64,000 nucleotides of DNA from Haloterrigena gelatinilytica (GCF_013342145.1 NZ_JABUQZ010000001.1:1116001-1180000); one strand, 5' to 3'. Shown: positions 1 through 9,407, numbered from the stretch's first letter. Made by a program: numbers and translations. Notes: generated by a model not told the origin, from the sequence alone.

Positions 1-1170
1 GATCGTCCCCTTGATCAGCGTGATGACGCGGACGAGTTTGAGGCCGCCGACCGTCGACCCCGCCGCGGCGCCGGTCAGCATCCCGAGACAGAGCAGCAGC
101 GTCGGGCCGGCCGTCCAGACGCGCTCGGTGCCGCCGCCGATCGTCGCCGTGCCGAAACCGGCGTTGGACGTCGCGGAGACGAACTGGAACAGCGCGATCC
201 GGAACGTCTCCTCGAGCGTTTCGTACTGGTTGCCGACCGAGAGCAGCGCCAGCAGTGCGATCGAGCCGATTCCGAACCAGAGGAACACCCAGCGGGTCTG
301 GATGTCGGTGTAGAAGTTCTCGAGTTCCCCCTTGAGCAGCAGGTAGTGGATGGGGAACGCGATGCTGCCCGCGACCATCATCGGGATGACCGCGTACTCG
401 ATGAGCGGGCTGCCGTAATGGCCGATCGAGTCGGCGTGGACGGAGAACCCGCCGGTCGCGATGGCCGTCATCGAGTGATTGATCGCGTCCCACGCCGGCA
501 TCCCGGCGGCGAGGAACAGGACGATACCGGCGAGCGTGAATCCGAGGTAGATCTTCCAGATTTCCGTCACCGTCGAGACGATGCTCGGGTGGATCTTCTC
601 CGACCGGGCCTCGCTCTTGTAGAGGGTGAGCGACCCGCTGCCCGGCCGAGCGAGGATAGCGACGGTGAGCACGATGACGCCGACGCCGCCGATCCACTCG
701 GTAAAGGAGCGCCACCAGTGCAGCGACCGCGGCAGGTCCTCCTCGACCGCGGCCATCGTCAGCCCGGTGCTGGTGAAGCCGCTGATGCTCTCGAAGATCC
801 CGTGGAGCGGACGGCGAAAGACGGCGACCGTGTCGGTCATCGCCGGCGTGTTCGCCCACGCCGGATACGGATCGATCGCGATCGTCCACGCGATCAGCAG
901 GAACGGGAGGCCGCCGAACACGCCGACGGTCCCCCACGCGGCCGCGGCCGTGACCATCGCCTCGAGTCGACCGGTGTCGGACACGTCCTGGTATCGCCGC
1001 GCGAGACCGAGACCGATTCCGCCCATCAGGAGGGCGGAGCCGGCGAAGGCGGGGATCGCGTAGAACTCCCCGTGGACGAGCGCGACCGGGATCGAGACGA
1101 GCAACATCAGCGAGACGACCTGCACGATTCGGCCGAGGTCTCGCCCCACCGCCGAATACCGGACTCTCAT
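1..1170 (-). CDS. trkH: TrkH-family potassium transporter, membrane subunit (3' end beyond window)
   Basis: Integral-membrane subunit of a Trk/Ktr-type K+ uptake system. The reading frame starts at ATG 1168-1170 and stays open to base 1, so the C-terminus lies outside the window. Three of the four pore loops are visible: GFTSTGLTM, ATGGFSVH and SNAGFGTA, each keeping the glycine that lines the K+ filter. The fourth must lie beyond base 1. Several long hydrophobic segments lie between them. Its start overlaps the trkA stop (ATGA), so the two genes are almost certainly co-transcribed and translationally coupled, with trkA upstream. The truncation is due only to the window edge. It is distinct from the second trkH at 3526-5064. 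Confidence 0.93.
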   Translation of the reverse strand, partial: MRVRYSAVGRDLGRIVQVVSLMLLVSIPVALVHGEFYAIPAFAGSALLMGGIGLGLARRYQDVSDTGRLEAMVTAAAAWGTVGVFGGLPFLLIAWTIAIDPYPAWANTPAMTDTVAVFRRPLHGIFESISGFTSTGLTMAAVEEDLPRSLHWWRSFTEWIGGVGVIVLTVAILARPGSGSLTLYKSEARSEKIHPSIVSTVTEIWKIYLGFTLAGIVLFLAAGMPAWDAINHSMTAIATGGFSVHADSIGHYGSPLIEYAVIPMMVAGSIAFPIHYLLLKGELENFYTDIQTRWVFLWFGIGSIALLALLSVGNQYETLEETFRIALFQFVSATSNAGFGTATIGGGTERVWTAGPTLLLCLGMLTGAAAGSTVGGLKLVRVITLIKGTI

Positions 1171-1838
1171 GGATGGTCGCCGGTGAACGCCGCGACCGCG
1201 TCGGCCAGCGTGACGTCGTCGGTGAACACCGTCACCTTGTCGCCGGCTTTGATCGTCGTCTCGCCCCGCGGGGCTCGGATCTCACCGTTCCGCTGGAGGG
1301 CGACGACGAGACAGCCCTCGGGGAGCGCGCCGCCTTCCTTCGCCGTCGAGAGCAGTTGGCCGGCCATCGGGGCGTCCTCGGTGACGGTGAGTTCGACGAG
1401 TTCGGTCTCGTCGTCGAGGTCGATGAAGTCGCTGACGTCGGGATACCGCACGGAGTGATAGAGGTAGTCGGCGATCAGCCGCTGGGGGTTCTCGATCAAG
1501 TTGACGCCGATTTTCTCGAAGACGGGCAGGTTCTCCGGGTCGTGGACGACGCTGACGAGGTTCGGCACGTCGTGTTCCTGGGCGAGCAACATCACCATGA
1601 TGTTGACCGCGTCGATGTCCGTCGTCGAGATGACCGCGTCTGCCCTATCGATGTCCGCGTCCCGAAGCGTGTCGTGGGTGGTCGCGTCGGCGTTGAGCAC
1701 GAGACAGTCGTACGTCGAGGCCACGTCGTTCGCTCGCTGTTCGTCGGTCTCGATGACGACGACGTCGTTGCCGTCGCGGACCGCGAGATCGATCAGATTC
1801 GAGCCGATGCTTCCGGCGCCGATGATGACGATATACAT
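1167..1838 (-). CDS. trkA: TrkA-type NAD-binding regulatory subunit of K+ uptake
   Basis: Cytosolic RCK protein that gates TrkH. The N-terminal RCK_N Rossmann fold opens with MYIVIIGAGSIGSN (GxGxxG nucleotide-binding loop, residues 7-12) and has an acidic residue (VVIETD) after the second strand, as expected for NAD(H). The C-terminal half (about residues 135-223) is a TrkA_C domain, a fold that binds c-di-AMP in some bacterial homologues. The ATG at 1836-1838 is chosen because the glycine-rich strand starts right after it; an upstream in-frame start would add a basic stretch absent from the family. The stop overlaps the trkH start by ATGA. Length of 223 aa is normal for the family. Confidence 0.95.
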   Translation of the reverse strand: MYIVIIGAGSIGSNLIDLAVRDGNDVVVIETDEQRANDVASTYDCLVLNADATTHDTLRDADIDRADAVISTTDIDAVNIMVMLLAQEHDVPNLVSVVHDPENLPVFEKIGVNLIENPQRLIADYLYHSVRYPDVSDFIDLDDETELVELTVTEDAPMAGQLLSTAKEGGALPEGCLVVALQRNGEIRAPRGETTIKAGDKVTVFTDDVTLADAVAAFTGDHP

Positions 1839-2136
1839 CTTCAGTATCCCTCGGGGAATCGTTCGTGACGCGATTCGAGAGTATGACAACAGCTTGTTCG
1901 TTCTCGGTTATAGTCTGTCCGACTCAGTTCCGAAGAGAATCCGGCCGACTCGAGCTGCTCGTCCCTCACCCGTCCAGTGTTTACGGTCACCACGGGGACG
2001 CCGACGATCGGGAGCCGGACGGTCCCCCTCGATAGCGCTCCCTCCCGACTCGGCCGAAGCGCAGTCGCGTCACCGGTAGTGTCCGGGCGGCGATCAAAAA
2101 GCAGGAGCCTTCAGTCCCGTGGCCGTAGTCGGGGGT

Positions 2137-2880
2137 ATGAGCGTTCGTCTCGACGATGTGAACAAACGGATCATCCACGCGCTGATGGACGACGCGCGGA
2201 ACACGTCCGCCCCGATGATCGCCGAGGAGGTGGGCGTCTCGCCGGCGACGATTCGAAACCGGATCAATCAGCTCGAGGACGCCGGCATCATCAGCGGCTA
2301 TCACGCGAACGTGGACTTCGACGCCGCCGACGGCATGCTCACGACGCTGTACGTGGCGACGGCGCCCGTCGAAGAGCGCACGCGCCTCGCCCAGCAGTCG
2401 CGGACGATCGCCGGCGTCGTCAACGTTCGGGAGTTCGTCGCCGGCCGGGAGAACCTCCACGTCCTCGCCGTCGGCGACGACGTCGACGCGATCAACGACG
2501 TCGGCCGGGAGCTCGCGGCGCTGGGCCTCGAGATCGACGACGAGAAGATGCTCCGAACGGACCAGTTTCAGTCCTACCAGCCCTTCGGCCCGGCCGAGAC
2601 CCATCAGCAGTTCTCGGACTACGTCAGCCTCACCGGCGGCAACGAGGTCGTCGAACTGACCGTCGACGACGACGCGCCGATCGCCGGCATGACCCTGGAA
2701 CGCGCCGGGGCGGAGGACGTCCTCGAGGACGGCGTGCTCGTCGTTTCGATCGAACGCGACGACGCCGTGCTGACGCCGACGGGGGAAAGCGAGATCCGGG
2801 CCGGCGACATCCTGACCGTCCTCTCTCGAGGCGAGTTCACCGACTCCACGCTCGACGCGTTCGAAACCGATCGCCGCTAA
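2137..2880 (+). CDS. Lrp/AsnC-type transcription regulator fused to a TrkA_C domain
   Basis: DNA-binding regulator of 247 aa. Residues about 5-60 form an AsnC-type helix-turn-helix (DDARNTSAPMIAEEVGVSPATIRNRI is its core region). Residues about 65-145 resemble the Lrp ligand-binding/oligomerisation domain. Residues about 170-240 are a TrkA_C domain, visibly similar to the C-terminus of the neighbouring TrkA (VELTVDDDAPIAGM here, VELTVTEDAPMAGQ in TrkA). It is divergent from trkA-trkH. Lrp proteins with this tail are known in haloarchaea; sensing of K+ status or c-di-AMP through the tail is inference. ATG 2137 is preferred over an in-frame GTG at 2119 because the HTH begins right after it. Confidence 0.88.
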   Translation: MSVRLDDVNKRIIHALMDDARNTSAPMIAEEVGVSPATIRNRINQLEDAGIISGYHANVDFDAADGMLTTLYVATAPVEERTRLAQQSRTIAGVVNVREFVAGRENLHVLAVGDDVDAINDVGRELAALGLEIDDEKMLRTDQFQSYQPFGPAETHQQFSDYVSLTGGNEVVELTVDDDAPIAGMTLERAGAEDVLEDGVLVVSIERDDAVLTPTGESEIRAGDILTVLSRGEFTDSTLDAFETDRR

Positions 2881-2985
2881 CGGGAACGGAGCGAACGCTT
2901 CGCCGTCGAGCAGCGCCGGTAGCCACGTATCGTTCCGCTCGAACTCCTGCAGTACGAGGGCTGTTTGTTCCCGTAAAACAGCGCG

Positions 2986-3064
2986 CGAGTCCGGTTACTT
3001 CGGGTCAGCCTACTTCGGATCAGCCCGCGTCACGGATCTGCTCGGAACGAGGTAACCGGACTCG
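2986..3064. repeat. 13-bp inverted repeat enclosing a 15-bp tandem direct repeat
   Basis: CGAGTCCGGTTAC at 2986-2998 is the exact reverse complement of GTAACCGGACTCG at 3052-3064. Between them, TACTTCGGGTCAGCC (2996-3010) is followed directly by TACTTCGGATCAGCC (3011-3025), a tandem copy with one mismatch. It lies in the gap between two convergent genes. It may be a bidirectional terminator hairpin or a small repeat element. Confidence 0.7.
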
Positions 3065-3110
3065 AGCGACCGTAGCGGCTCCCCTCCGATCGGTCCCGTC
3101 TCGAGTTGCG

Positions 3111-3326
3111 TCACCGCTGGGAACTGCGGACCGATTCCTCGAGGATCCGGTTGATCGCCCAGGCGACCCAGCCGAAGACGAGCACGGTGAAGACGGCCAT
3201 CTCGGTGCGGACGAACGTCCCGTGCCAGACCGTCAGCACCGCGGCGACGACGACGATCGACACGGCGGTGACGGTAAAGACGTCGAAGAACGAGGCCGGG
3301 TGCCGGACGCTTGGAAGTCGAGCCAT
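3111..3326 (-). CDS. Small two-helix membrane protein
   Basis: A 71-aa protein that I do not recognise by family. After a short polar N-terminus it has two hydrophobic segments, about residues 14-34 (VFTVTAVSIVVVAAVLTV) and 42-61 (MAVFTVLVFGWVAWAINRI), then a charged tail, fitting an integral membrane protein with both ends on the same side. The ATG at 3324-3326 is the only sensible start. It converges on the Lrp-TrkA_C gene and is divergent from the second trkH, 200 bases away. A role as an accessory to the K+ transporter is conceivable only from position. Confidence 0.6.
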   Translation of the reverse strand: MARLPSVRHPASFFDVFTVTAVSIVVVAAVLTVWHGTFVRTEMAVFTVLVFGWVAWAINRILEESVRSSQR

Positions 3327-3525
3327 GCCGAGTGAACCTACGCGACGCGCGCATATAGATGGTCGGTTGACATGGTCGGCGGCTCGGGTCCCGATCGCGG
3401 CGTCGATCAGCGACGTCCGGCGGCGCCGTCGGTCTCCGCGATCGAACCCACTTCAGTGGAATTATGTACCGACGTCGAGTTCCCACGACCACGATTCCGG
3501 CTCGAGCGGAGCCAGGCCTGAGAGT

Positions 3526-5064
3526 ATGAATATACGTGTCGATTGGCGGGCGAGCGTCGCGCTGACTGGAACCGTTCTCAAGTATCTCGCCCTCACGCTG
3601 TTCGTGCCGGTCGTCGTCGCCGTCATCTACGGGGAACACTTCCTCGTGTTCGCGGCGACGATCGCGATCACCGTCGCGATCGGGTTCGGCCTCGAGCGAC
3701 TCGAGCCCGATCCCGATCTGCAGCCGCGAGAGGCGCTGTTGCTGGTCGCGCTCTCGTGGCTGGCCGTCGCGGTCGTCGGAGCGATCCCGTACGTCATCGC
3801 CGGCTACGGGACCGATTCGGCGCTCAGACATCCGGTGAACGCGCTGTTCGAGTCGATGTCCGGGTTCACGACGACCGGGGCGACCGTGATGGCCGAGATT
3901 TCCGTCGAGCAACACTCCCACGCCCTCATGATGTGGCGTCAGCTGACCCAGTGGCTCGGCGGGATGGGGATCATCGTGTTGATGATCGCGATCCTGCCGG
4001 AGCTGGCGGTCAACGGCGCGCAGCTGATCCGCTCGGAGGCGCCGGGGCCGGAGCTCCAGAAGCTGACGCCGAAGATCGCCGAGACGGCCCGCATCCTCTG
4101 GCTCGTCTACTTCGGGTTCACGATCGTCTACATCGCCCTGCTGTACGGCCTCCATCTGGCGGGGATGGCGCCGAACATGGACTTCTACAACGCGGTCGCC
4201 CACGGTTTCACGACGCTCCCGACCGGCGGGTTCTCGCCCGAGGCGAACAGCATCGCCGCGTTCTCCGCCGCCGTGCAGTGGCTCGTCATCCCCTTCATGG
4301 CGATCGCCGGCACCAACTTCGCGCTGTTCTGGTACGTGTTAGACGGCGAGCCCAGGCGGCTCTTCCAGAACACCGAGTTTCGAGCCTACGCGGGTGCGAT
4401 CGCCGTCGTGACCGCGATCGTCGCCGCGTTGCTCTACAGCGGCAGCGCCCCGCCGCTGGGCGAACTCGGCGGCACGACGGAGGGGTACGGCGAGAGCGCC
4501 CTGCGCCACGCGGCCTTCCAGACCGTCTCGTTGTTGAACTCGACGGGGTACGCGACGAGCGACTTCGCGGAGTGGGGACCGGTCGCCCAGACCGTCCTCC
4601 TCGTCGCGATGTTCATCGGCGGCTGCGCCGGCTCGACCGGCGGCGGCGTCAAGGTCATCCGCTGGCTGGTCGTCCTGAAGGTCGCCCGCCGGGAGCTGTT
4701 TACCGCCGCCCACCCCGAGGCCGTCAAACCGATCCGACTCGGCGGCTACGTCGTCGACGAGGACGTCATCCGCGGGGTCCTCGGCTTCACTCTGCTGTAC
4801 CTGTTCATCTTCGTCGTCGCGACGGTGTTCATCGCCGTCGACTCGACCCGCGGCGCGGTCTCGCTCGAGCCGATCGACGCGATCAGCGCCAGCATCGCGA
4901 CGATCGGGAACATCGGACCGGGCTTCGGCGAACTCGGCCCCTTCGGCAGTTACCGCGAGTTCCCCGACTCCTCGAAGCTCGTGATGATCTTCCTGATGTG
5001 GATCGGTCGCCTCGAGATCATCCCGGCGCTCGTCCTCTTCACCGGCGCGTTCTGGCGGCGGTGA
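3526..5064 (+). CDS. trkH: Second TrkH-family potassium transporter
   Basis: Complete 512-aa Trk K+ translocating subunit. All four pore loops are present: GFTTTGATVM, LPTGGFSPEA, NSTGYATSDF and GNIGPGFGEL, together with the family hallmarks GGMGIIV and GGCAGSTGGGVK. About ten hydrophobic segments are visible and length is normal. The start ATG 3526 is followed by a short amphipathic stretch and then the first helix. No trkA lies beside it, so it may share the TrkA encoded at 1167-1838 or use a distant one. With the TrkH at the left edge the locus holds two channels for one regulator, which suits an organism that accumulates molar KCl. Confidence 0.95.
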   Translation: MNIRVDWRASVALTGTVLKYLALTLFVPVVVAVIYGEHFLVFAATIAITVAIGFGLERLEPDPDLQPREALLLVALSWLAVAVVGAIPYVIAGYGTDSALRHPVNALFESMSGFTTTGATVMAEISVEQHSHALMMWRQLTQWLGGMGIIVLMIAILPELAVNGAQLIRSEAPGPELQKLTPKIAETARILWLVYFGFTIVYIALLYGLHLAGMAPNMDFYNAVAHGFTTLPTGGFSPEANSIAAFSAAVQWLVIPFMAIAGTNFALFWYVLDGEPRRLFQNTEFRAYAGAIAVVTAIVAALLYSGSAPPLGELGGTTEGYGESALRHAAFQTVSLLNSTGYATSDFAEWGPVAQTVLLVAMFIGGCAGSTGGGVKVIRWLVVLKVARRELFTAAHPEAVKPIRLGGYVVDEDVIRGVLGFTLLYLFIFVVATVFIAVDSTRGAVSLEPIDAISASIATIGNIGPGFGELGPFGSYREFPDSSKLVMIFLMWIGRLEIIPALVLFTGAFWRR

Positions 5065-5086
5065 CAGTGATCGTCGGGCGCGTCGC

Positions 5087-6031
5087 CTACCGCTCCGACG
5101 GATCCTTCTCGTAGGCCTTCAGGCGGTCGTACTCCTCTCCCGTGATCGGCAGCACCGTGCCGTGTTTGAACCCGTAGGGAAACGAGAACTCGTCGTCGGC
5201 GCGCACGAACTCGTCCTCCAGCGACTCGGCTACGAACGGAACGTAACCCTGCGTCTCGGGGCTACCGCCGAAGTAATCGACGAACAGACACCACCGGCCG
5301 TCCTCGAGTTTCACGGCGGTCGGCGCCTCGTACCGCTCGCCCTCCAGTCCCTCCATGGTGCGATCGAACGCCGTCACTCGAGTGAACGGTCCGGTCGGAC
5401 GCTGGGCCTTCAACAGGATGATTCCGGCGGGGTTCGCTTCGCTTTTCAGGAAACAGTAGTACGATCCGTTCTCCTCGTACATCGCGGAGTCGATGACGCC
5501 GCTGTCCGGCTTTCGGTACTGCAGTTCCGGCTCCGAGAACTCCTCGAACGACTCGGTCCGCGCGTAGTAGATCGCCTTCTCCTCGAAATCGTCGCTGCGG
5601 TGGGCCGACGACCAGTGAACGACGTACTCGTCGTTCTCGCTGTCGTACGTGATATCCGGCGCCCAGAGGCAGCCGAACGACTCGTCGCCGAGTTCGACCA
5701 TCCGCTGTTCGGACCAGTCGACCAGATTTTCGGATTCCCACATCACCAGCGAGGTACTCCCGTTGCGCGTTATCTCCTCCCACGAGTCGTCGTACTGATT
5801 GGGCATCCCGTAGGCCAGGCTGAGGTCCGTCCCCATGATCACGAACCGCCCGTCGGTCGTTCTGGTGATCGTGCAGTCCCTGACCCCCTTATCGCCCTCG
5901 TAACTCCAGAGGACGGGATCGCCGCCGTTTACCGCCTCCCAGCGGAACCCGTCCTCGCTGATCCCGAAGTACACCTGCTCACCGTCCGGCGTCCGCTTCT
6001 CCCTGAAGTGAACGAACAAGTAGGCCTGCAT
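5087..6031 (-). CDS. GH43-like glycoside hydrolase (five-bladed propeller)
   Basis: A 314-aa protein with glycoside hydrolase family 43 motifs. These include WAPDITYD (strand holding a conserved Asp), GVIDSAMYEENGSYY (IDxxxF-type motif with the pKa-modulating Asp) and ERYEAPTAVKLEDG, whose EAP Glu fits the general acid. GH43 enzymes cleave arabinans, xylosides or galactans; the substrate here cannot be told. No signal peptide or Tat motif follows the ATG at 6029-6031, so it looks cytosolic. It is a lone gene, without sugar transporters or other glycosidases nearby, set between trkH and a DUF63 gene. Its 3' end lies 22 bases beyond the convergent trkH. Confidence 0.72.
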   Translation of the reverse strand: MQAYLFVHFREKRTPDGEQVYFGISEDGFRWEAVNGGDPVLWSYEGDKGVRDCTITRTTDGRFVIMGTDLSLAYGMPNQYDDSWEEITRNGSTSLVMWESENLVDWSEQRMVELGDESFGCLWAPDITYDSENDEYVVHWSSAHRSDDFEEKAIYYARTESFEEFSEPELQYRKPDSGVIDSAMYEENGSYYCFLKSEANPAGIILLKAQRPTGPFTRVTAFDRTMEGLEGERYEAPTAVKLEDGRWCLFVDYFGGSPETQGYVPFVAESLEDEFVRADDEFSFPYGFKHGTVLPITGEEYDRLKAYEKDPSER

Positions 6032-6117
6032 CACTATTCGAACGGTTGTCAGGTGGTGCCGTAGCTGTTTCCGTTTCGTCGCTCGTCGAGGAAGGGGTCG
6101 AGTCGCCGCCGCGGCGC

Positions 6118-7242
6118 CTAGACTCCGAACGTCGCCCGGAGCATGTCCCGCGTCCCGGGACCGAGGCCGACGGCGACGACGGTGATCAGCATCAGGATGG
6201 CGAAGCGGGGCTGTTCGTCGAAGATCTCCTCGTTGAAGACCCAGACGACGAACGTGGCGGCGACGAGTTTGACGAGCAGGAACGGCCAGGCGGCGCCGAT
6301 CGCGTCGACGACGTTGGGAGGCAACACCGAGCCGGTGATGTCCACGATCGCCCCGTTGATGGGATGTTTCGGCGTGAGGTTGTGCTCGAGGCCGAAGGCG
6401 GTCGCCCAGTCGAGGCCGATGACGTTCGCGACGCCGTCGACCGCGTGCGCCCAGATGACGACCACTCCCATGTACTCCGTTCCCCGGTTGATCTCGGGGG
6501 CGAACCGCCCGATGAGGAGCCAGGTGACAGCTGTGGCGAGGGTCGCGCCGACGAGCGTCGTCACCAGGAGCAGCGGATGGAAGTCCGCGTAGGGCTGGGT
6601 CGACGCGTACCCCAGATAGGCGAGCGTGAGCGTCAAGTAGGCCGTCCCGATCGCCGCGAGCGGGTACTCGTAGCCCGAGACGCGGTCGGTCCGGTCGAGC
6701 CAGACCGCCACGACGACGGCGAGCACCGTGAGGAGGGCGACGGTGAAATAGATCAGCGGGCTGATCAGGAAGCCGATCCACGGCAGCCCCATCATGAGTT
6801 CGCCCGTCTCCCGGTAGGCGGCGACGCTCGTGTCCTCGACGACCCGCAGGGCGCCGCCGAAGAGCATGAACGGGAACAGCGCGAAGAAGCCCGCGCGGTA
6901 GCGCTCGATCTCGAGGCGGCGAACCAGGAAGAGGACCCCGATCGCCATCAGGACGAGCGTCGGGATGTAGCCCGCATAGGAGACGAACGTGTAGCCGGGC
7001 TCGGCGGTCGGACCGGCGTTGGCGCCGGCGTTGCTGCAGTGTATTTGCTGGCCGTCGGCCCAGGCGATGCAGCTCCAGCCGTGGGCGTCGGCGACCACCG
7101 GTCCCCAGTAGTACTGCCAGATCAGCTCGACGTAGACGGACTGATAGAAGAGGGAGGCGGCGAGCGCCACGCTGACGGCGAGGAGAACGACGGTCGCGGC
7201 CCAGATTCGCTCGGCCCCGTACCGTTCGATGAACTCGTCCAT
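6118..7242 (-). CDS. DUF63 family integral membrane protein
   Basis: A 374-aa polytopic membrane protein of the archaeal DUF63 family, whose function is unknown. Around nine to ten hydrophobic helices are visible. Family-like features include the aromatic [13 protein letters not shown] segment after the first helix and [13 protein letters not shown] in the centre, where charged/polar residues lie inside a helix. The start ATG 7240-7242 gives [14 protein letters not shown], a usual amphipathic opening. It follows the inositol monophosphatase on the same strand by 76 bases and may be co-transcribed with it. Confidence 0.88.
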   Translation of the reverse strand: MDEFIERYGAERIWAATVVLLAVSVALAASLFYQSVYVELIWQYYWGPVVADAHGWSCIAWADGQQIHCSNAGANAGPTAEPGYTFVSYAGYIPTLVLMAIGVLFLVRRLEIERYRAGFFALFPFMLFGGALRVVEDTSVAAYRETGELMMGLPWIGFLISPLIYFTVALLTVLAVVVAVWLDRTDRVSGYEYPLAAIGTAYLTLTLAYLGYASTQPYADFHPLLLVTTLVGATLATAVTWLLIGRFAPEINRGTEYMGVVVIWAHAVDGVANVIGLDWATAFGLEHNLTPKHPINGAIVDITGSVLPPNVVDAIGAAWPFLLVKLVAATFVVWVFNEEIFDEQPRFAILMLITVVAVGLGPGTRDMLRATFGV

Positions 7243-7318
7243 GCGAGAGTAGCTGTACGGGGGCCGCTTACCGTTTCCGATTTTTTTGCACCGGACGCCC
7301 GACGGATCCCGACCGCCG

Positions 7319-8131
7319 TCAGTCGCCGCCGTCGTCGATCGTCCGCGCGGCGGCGCGGAGTTCGTCGTGGAGCGCTCCGTTCGAGGCGACCAGCCCCTCG
7401 CTGTCGTGGCGCCAGCGGTTCCCCTCGAGGTCCGTCACGGTCCCGCCGGCCGCCCGGATCAGCGCGACGCCCGCGACGGTGTCCCACGGGTTGGCCCGCA
7501 GGTTCGTGATCGTCCCCTCGAGGGCGCCCGACGCGACCATCGCGAGCTCGAGCTGGGCGCAGCCGAAGCGACGAACGTCGCCGAAGCGGTCGGTGAGGCC
7601 GCGGACCGCCGCGGCGTACTGGTCGCGCTGGTCGAAGTTCCACCAGTAGGTGGGACAGACGGTCGCGGCCTCGGGGTCGGCGCAGTCGCTGACCGAGAGC
7701 GGCTCGCCGTTGCGAACGGCCTCCGTCGGCCCGACGCGGTAGGTGTCTCCCAAGGCGGGACAGACGGTGGCCGCACCGATGGGATCGCCGTCACGGACCG
7801 CCGCGACGGCCGTTCCGAACGCGCGGATCCCGTTGACGTAGTTGTTCGTCCCGTCGATGGGGTCGACGATCCAGGCCGGCCCCGCCTCGGGGACCGCCTT
7901 CAGCGCGTCGTCCTCCTCGCCGACGATCGGATCGTCCGGGTACGAGGCCTCGATCACGTCGATCACGCGCCGTTGAGCCTCGCGGTCGGCCTGCGTGACG
8001 ACGTCGGTCTTGCCGTCCTTCCGGTCGACCTCGAGCTCGCCGCGAAAGGAGCCCGCGGCGACGTCCGCCCCGGCGCGGGCGGCGTGGACCGCGACGCTCG
8101 CGCGCCCGGCGTCCCCATCGTGTTTGCTCAT
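7319..8131 (-). CDS. Inositol monophosphatase family phosphatase
   Basis: A Mg2+-dependent, Li+-sensitive-type sugar phosphatase of 270 aa. The three metal-site motifs of the IMPase/FBPase superfamily are present: VGEED (about residue 75), [12 protein letters not shown] (about residues 95-106) and [12 protein letters not shown] near the C-terminus. In archaea this family hydrolyses inositol-1-phosphate, fructose-1,6-bisphosphate, or both, so the physiological substrate is open. The start ATG at 8129-8131 has no better alternative. It heads a likely two-gene unit with the DUF63 protein. Confidence 0.92.
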   Translation of the reverse strand: MSKHDGDAGRASVAVHAARAGADVAAGSFRGELEVDRKDGKTDVVTQADREAQRRVIDVIEASYPDDPIVGEEDDALKAVPEAGPAWIVDPIDGTNNYVNGIRAFGTAVAAVRDGDPIGAATVCPALGDTYRVGPTEAVRNGEPLSVSDCADPEAATVCPTYWWNFDQRDQYAAAVRGLTDRFGDVRRFGCAQLELAMVASGALEGTITNLRANPWDTVAGVALIRAAGGTVTDLEGNRWRHDSEGLVASNGALHDELRAAARTIDDGGD

Positions 8132-8281
8132 GGTGTTCGTCGGGGCGACGGCGTCAAAAGGCGTTGCCCTTTGGGTCCGGCTCGAACCGCCGGCGCCGCG
8201 GCGAGCGCGCGGTCTCGCCGACCGACTCGAGTTCGACGCTCTCGATGGACAGGACTGTTCATTTCACTCGTGTGACGACAG

Positions 8282-8288
8282 CTTTATT
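8282..8288 (+). promoter_or_regulatory. TATA box of the FNT channel gene
   Basis: CTTTATT is centred 27 bases before the ATG at 8312, the spacing expected for a leaderless haloarchaeal transcript. Confidence 0.6.
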
Positions 8289-8311
8289 CGGCCCATCGCG
8301 TACTCGCCACC

Positions 8312-9289
8312 ATGAGCGCCGATGAGCGGTCCCGCGAGAAGCGGGGACGAGACGAGCCGGAAGCGCAGGAGGCACTCGACGACGAGACGATCCGAGAGGC
8401 CGTCGAGCAGTCCTCGCGCGGGGTTCCGGCCGCCGGGGCCGTCGTCCGCGACCGGTTCTCGGCGGACGAGATCTTCCACCGGATCGTCGCCGCGGCCGAC
8501 GACGAGATCACGACCGGGATCCGGGAGCTGTTCTTCAGCGCGCTGGCGGCGGGCTTCGCGATCACGCTGACGTTCATGCTCTACGCGTCGCTGACCGACG
8601 GGACCGGCGGCGCGCCGATCGTCGGCGCGCTCCTCTATCCGCTGGGCTTCGTCTACATCATCATCGGCGACTACCAGCTGTTCACCGAGAACACGCTGCC
8701 GCCGGTCGCGCTCGTCCTCGAGCGACTGGCGAGCGTGCCGGCGCTGCTGACCGTCTGGACGATCGTGCTGTTCGGCAACCTGCTCGGCGGCGCACTGGGC
8801 GCGTACGTGCTGGCGAACACGGGGGTCTTCTCCCCGTCCGTCATGTCCACCGCGGTCGGGATCGCCGAACAGGGGGTCGAAACGGCGTGGTGGAGCCTGT
8901 TCTTCAAGGGGGCGTTCGCCGGCCTGCTCGTCGCGGGCGTCGTCTGGCTCGACTACGCGTCCCAGGACACGACCGCGCGGCTGGTGCTGGTGTACGTCGC
9001 CTTCCTCGCGATCCCGGTCGGGAACCTCTACCACGGCGTGGTCTCGGCGACCGAAGTGCTGTTTCTCGCCTTCCGCGGCGAGCTGGCGCTCGCGACCGGC
9101 GCGATCGACTTCGCCCTCCCCGTGCTCCTCGGAAACACCATCGGCGGCGTGTTGCTCGTAACGGTCGTCAACTACTTCCAGGCGGTCGAACGCGAGTACC
9201 AGGAGCAGAACTACGTGCTCACGTTCCGCGAACTCTGCTTCGGCAGGTTCGCCCGCGGCGATTACTCGCCGCCGCCGCGGGACGATTGA
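8312..9289 (+). CDS. Formate/nitrite transporter (FNT) family membrane protein
   Basis: A 325-aa member of the FNT superfamily of pentameric anion channels, closest in style to the YfdC-like branch. A charged cytosolic N-terminus of about 75 residues precedes six hydrophobic segments. FNT hallmarks are the ELFFSALAAGFAI entry helix, YQLFTENTLPP (the broken-helix/omega-loop region), VLFGNLLGGALGAYV and GNTIGGVLLVTVVNY near the end. Substrate (formate, nitrite, HS- or other) is not determinable, and no nitrite or formate enzyme is adjacent. The transcript appears leaderless. Confidence 0.88.
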   Translation: MSADERSREKRGRDEPEAQEALDDETIREAVEQSSRGVPAAGAVVRDRFSADEIFHRIVAAADDEITTGIRELFFSALAAGFAITLTFMLYASLTDGTGGAPIVGALLYPLGFVYIIIGDYQLFTENTLPPVALVLERLASVPALLTVWTIVLFGNLLGGALGAYVLANTGVFSPSVMSTAVGIAEQGVETAWWSLFFKGAFAGLLVAGVVWLDYASQDTTARLVLVYVAFLAIPVGNLYHGVVSATEVLFLAFRGELALATGAIDFALPVLLGNTIGGVLLVTVVNYFQAVEREYQEQNYVLTFRELCFGRFARGDYSPPPRDD

Positions 9290-9407
9290 ACGCGGTCGCG
9301 GGCCCGCCCGCGGTCGGTCCGAACCGGTTTCCGCGCTTCGAAGCGATCGAAAACGAGACGGCGGCGCACGGAACGCGGCGACGCCGAGCGACCGGCCGAC
9401 GACGCCT

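Noticed and set aside
1..1170. Apparent truncation of trkH
   Set aside because: The gene runs off the window edge; there is no internal break.
346..1458. Long open frame on the plus strand opposite trkH/trkA
   Set aside because: It is Arg/His/Asp-rich without hydrophobic pattern and is the complement of real Trk genes; GC-rich DNA opens such frames widely.
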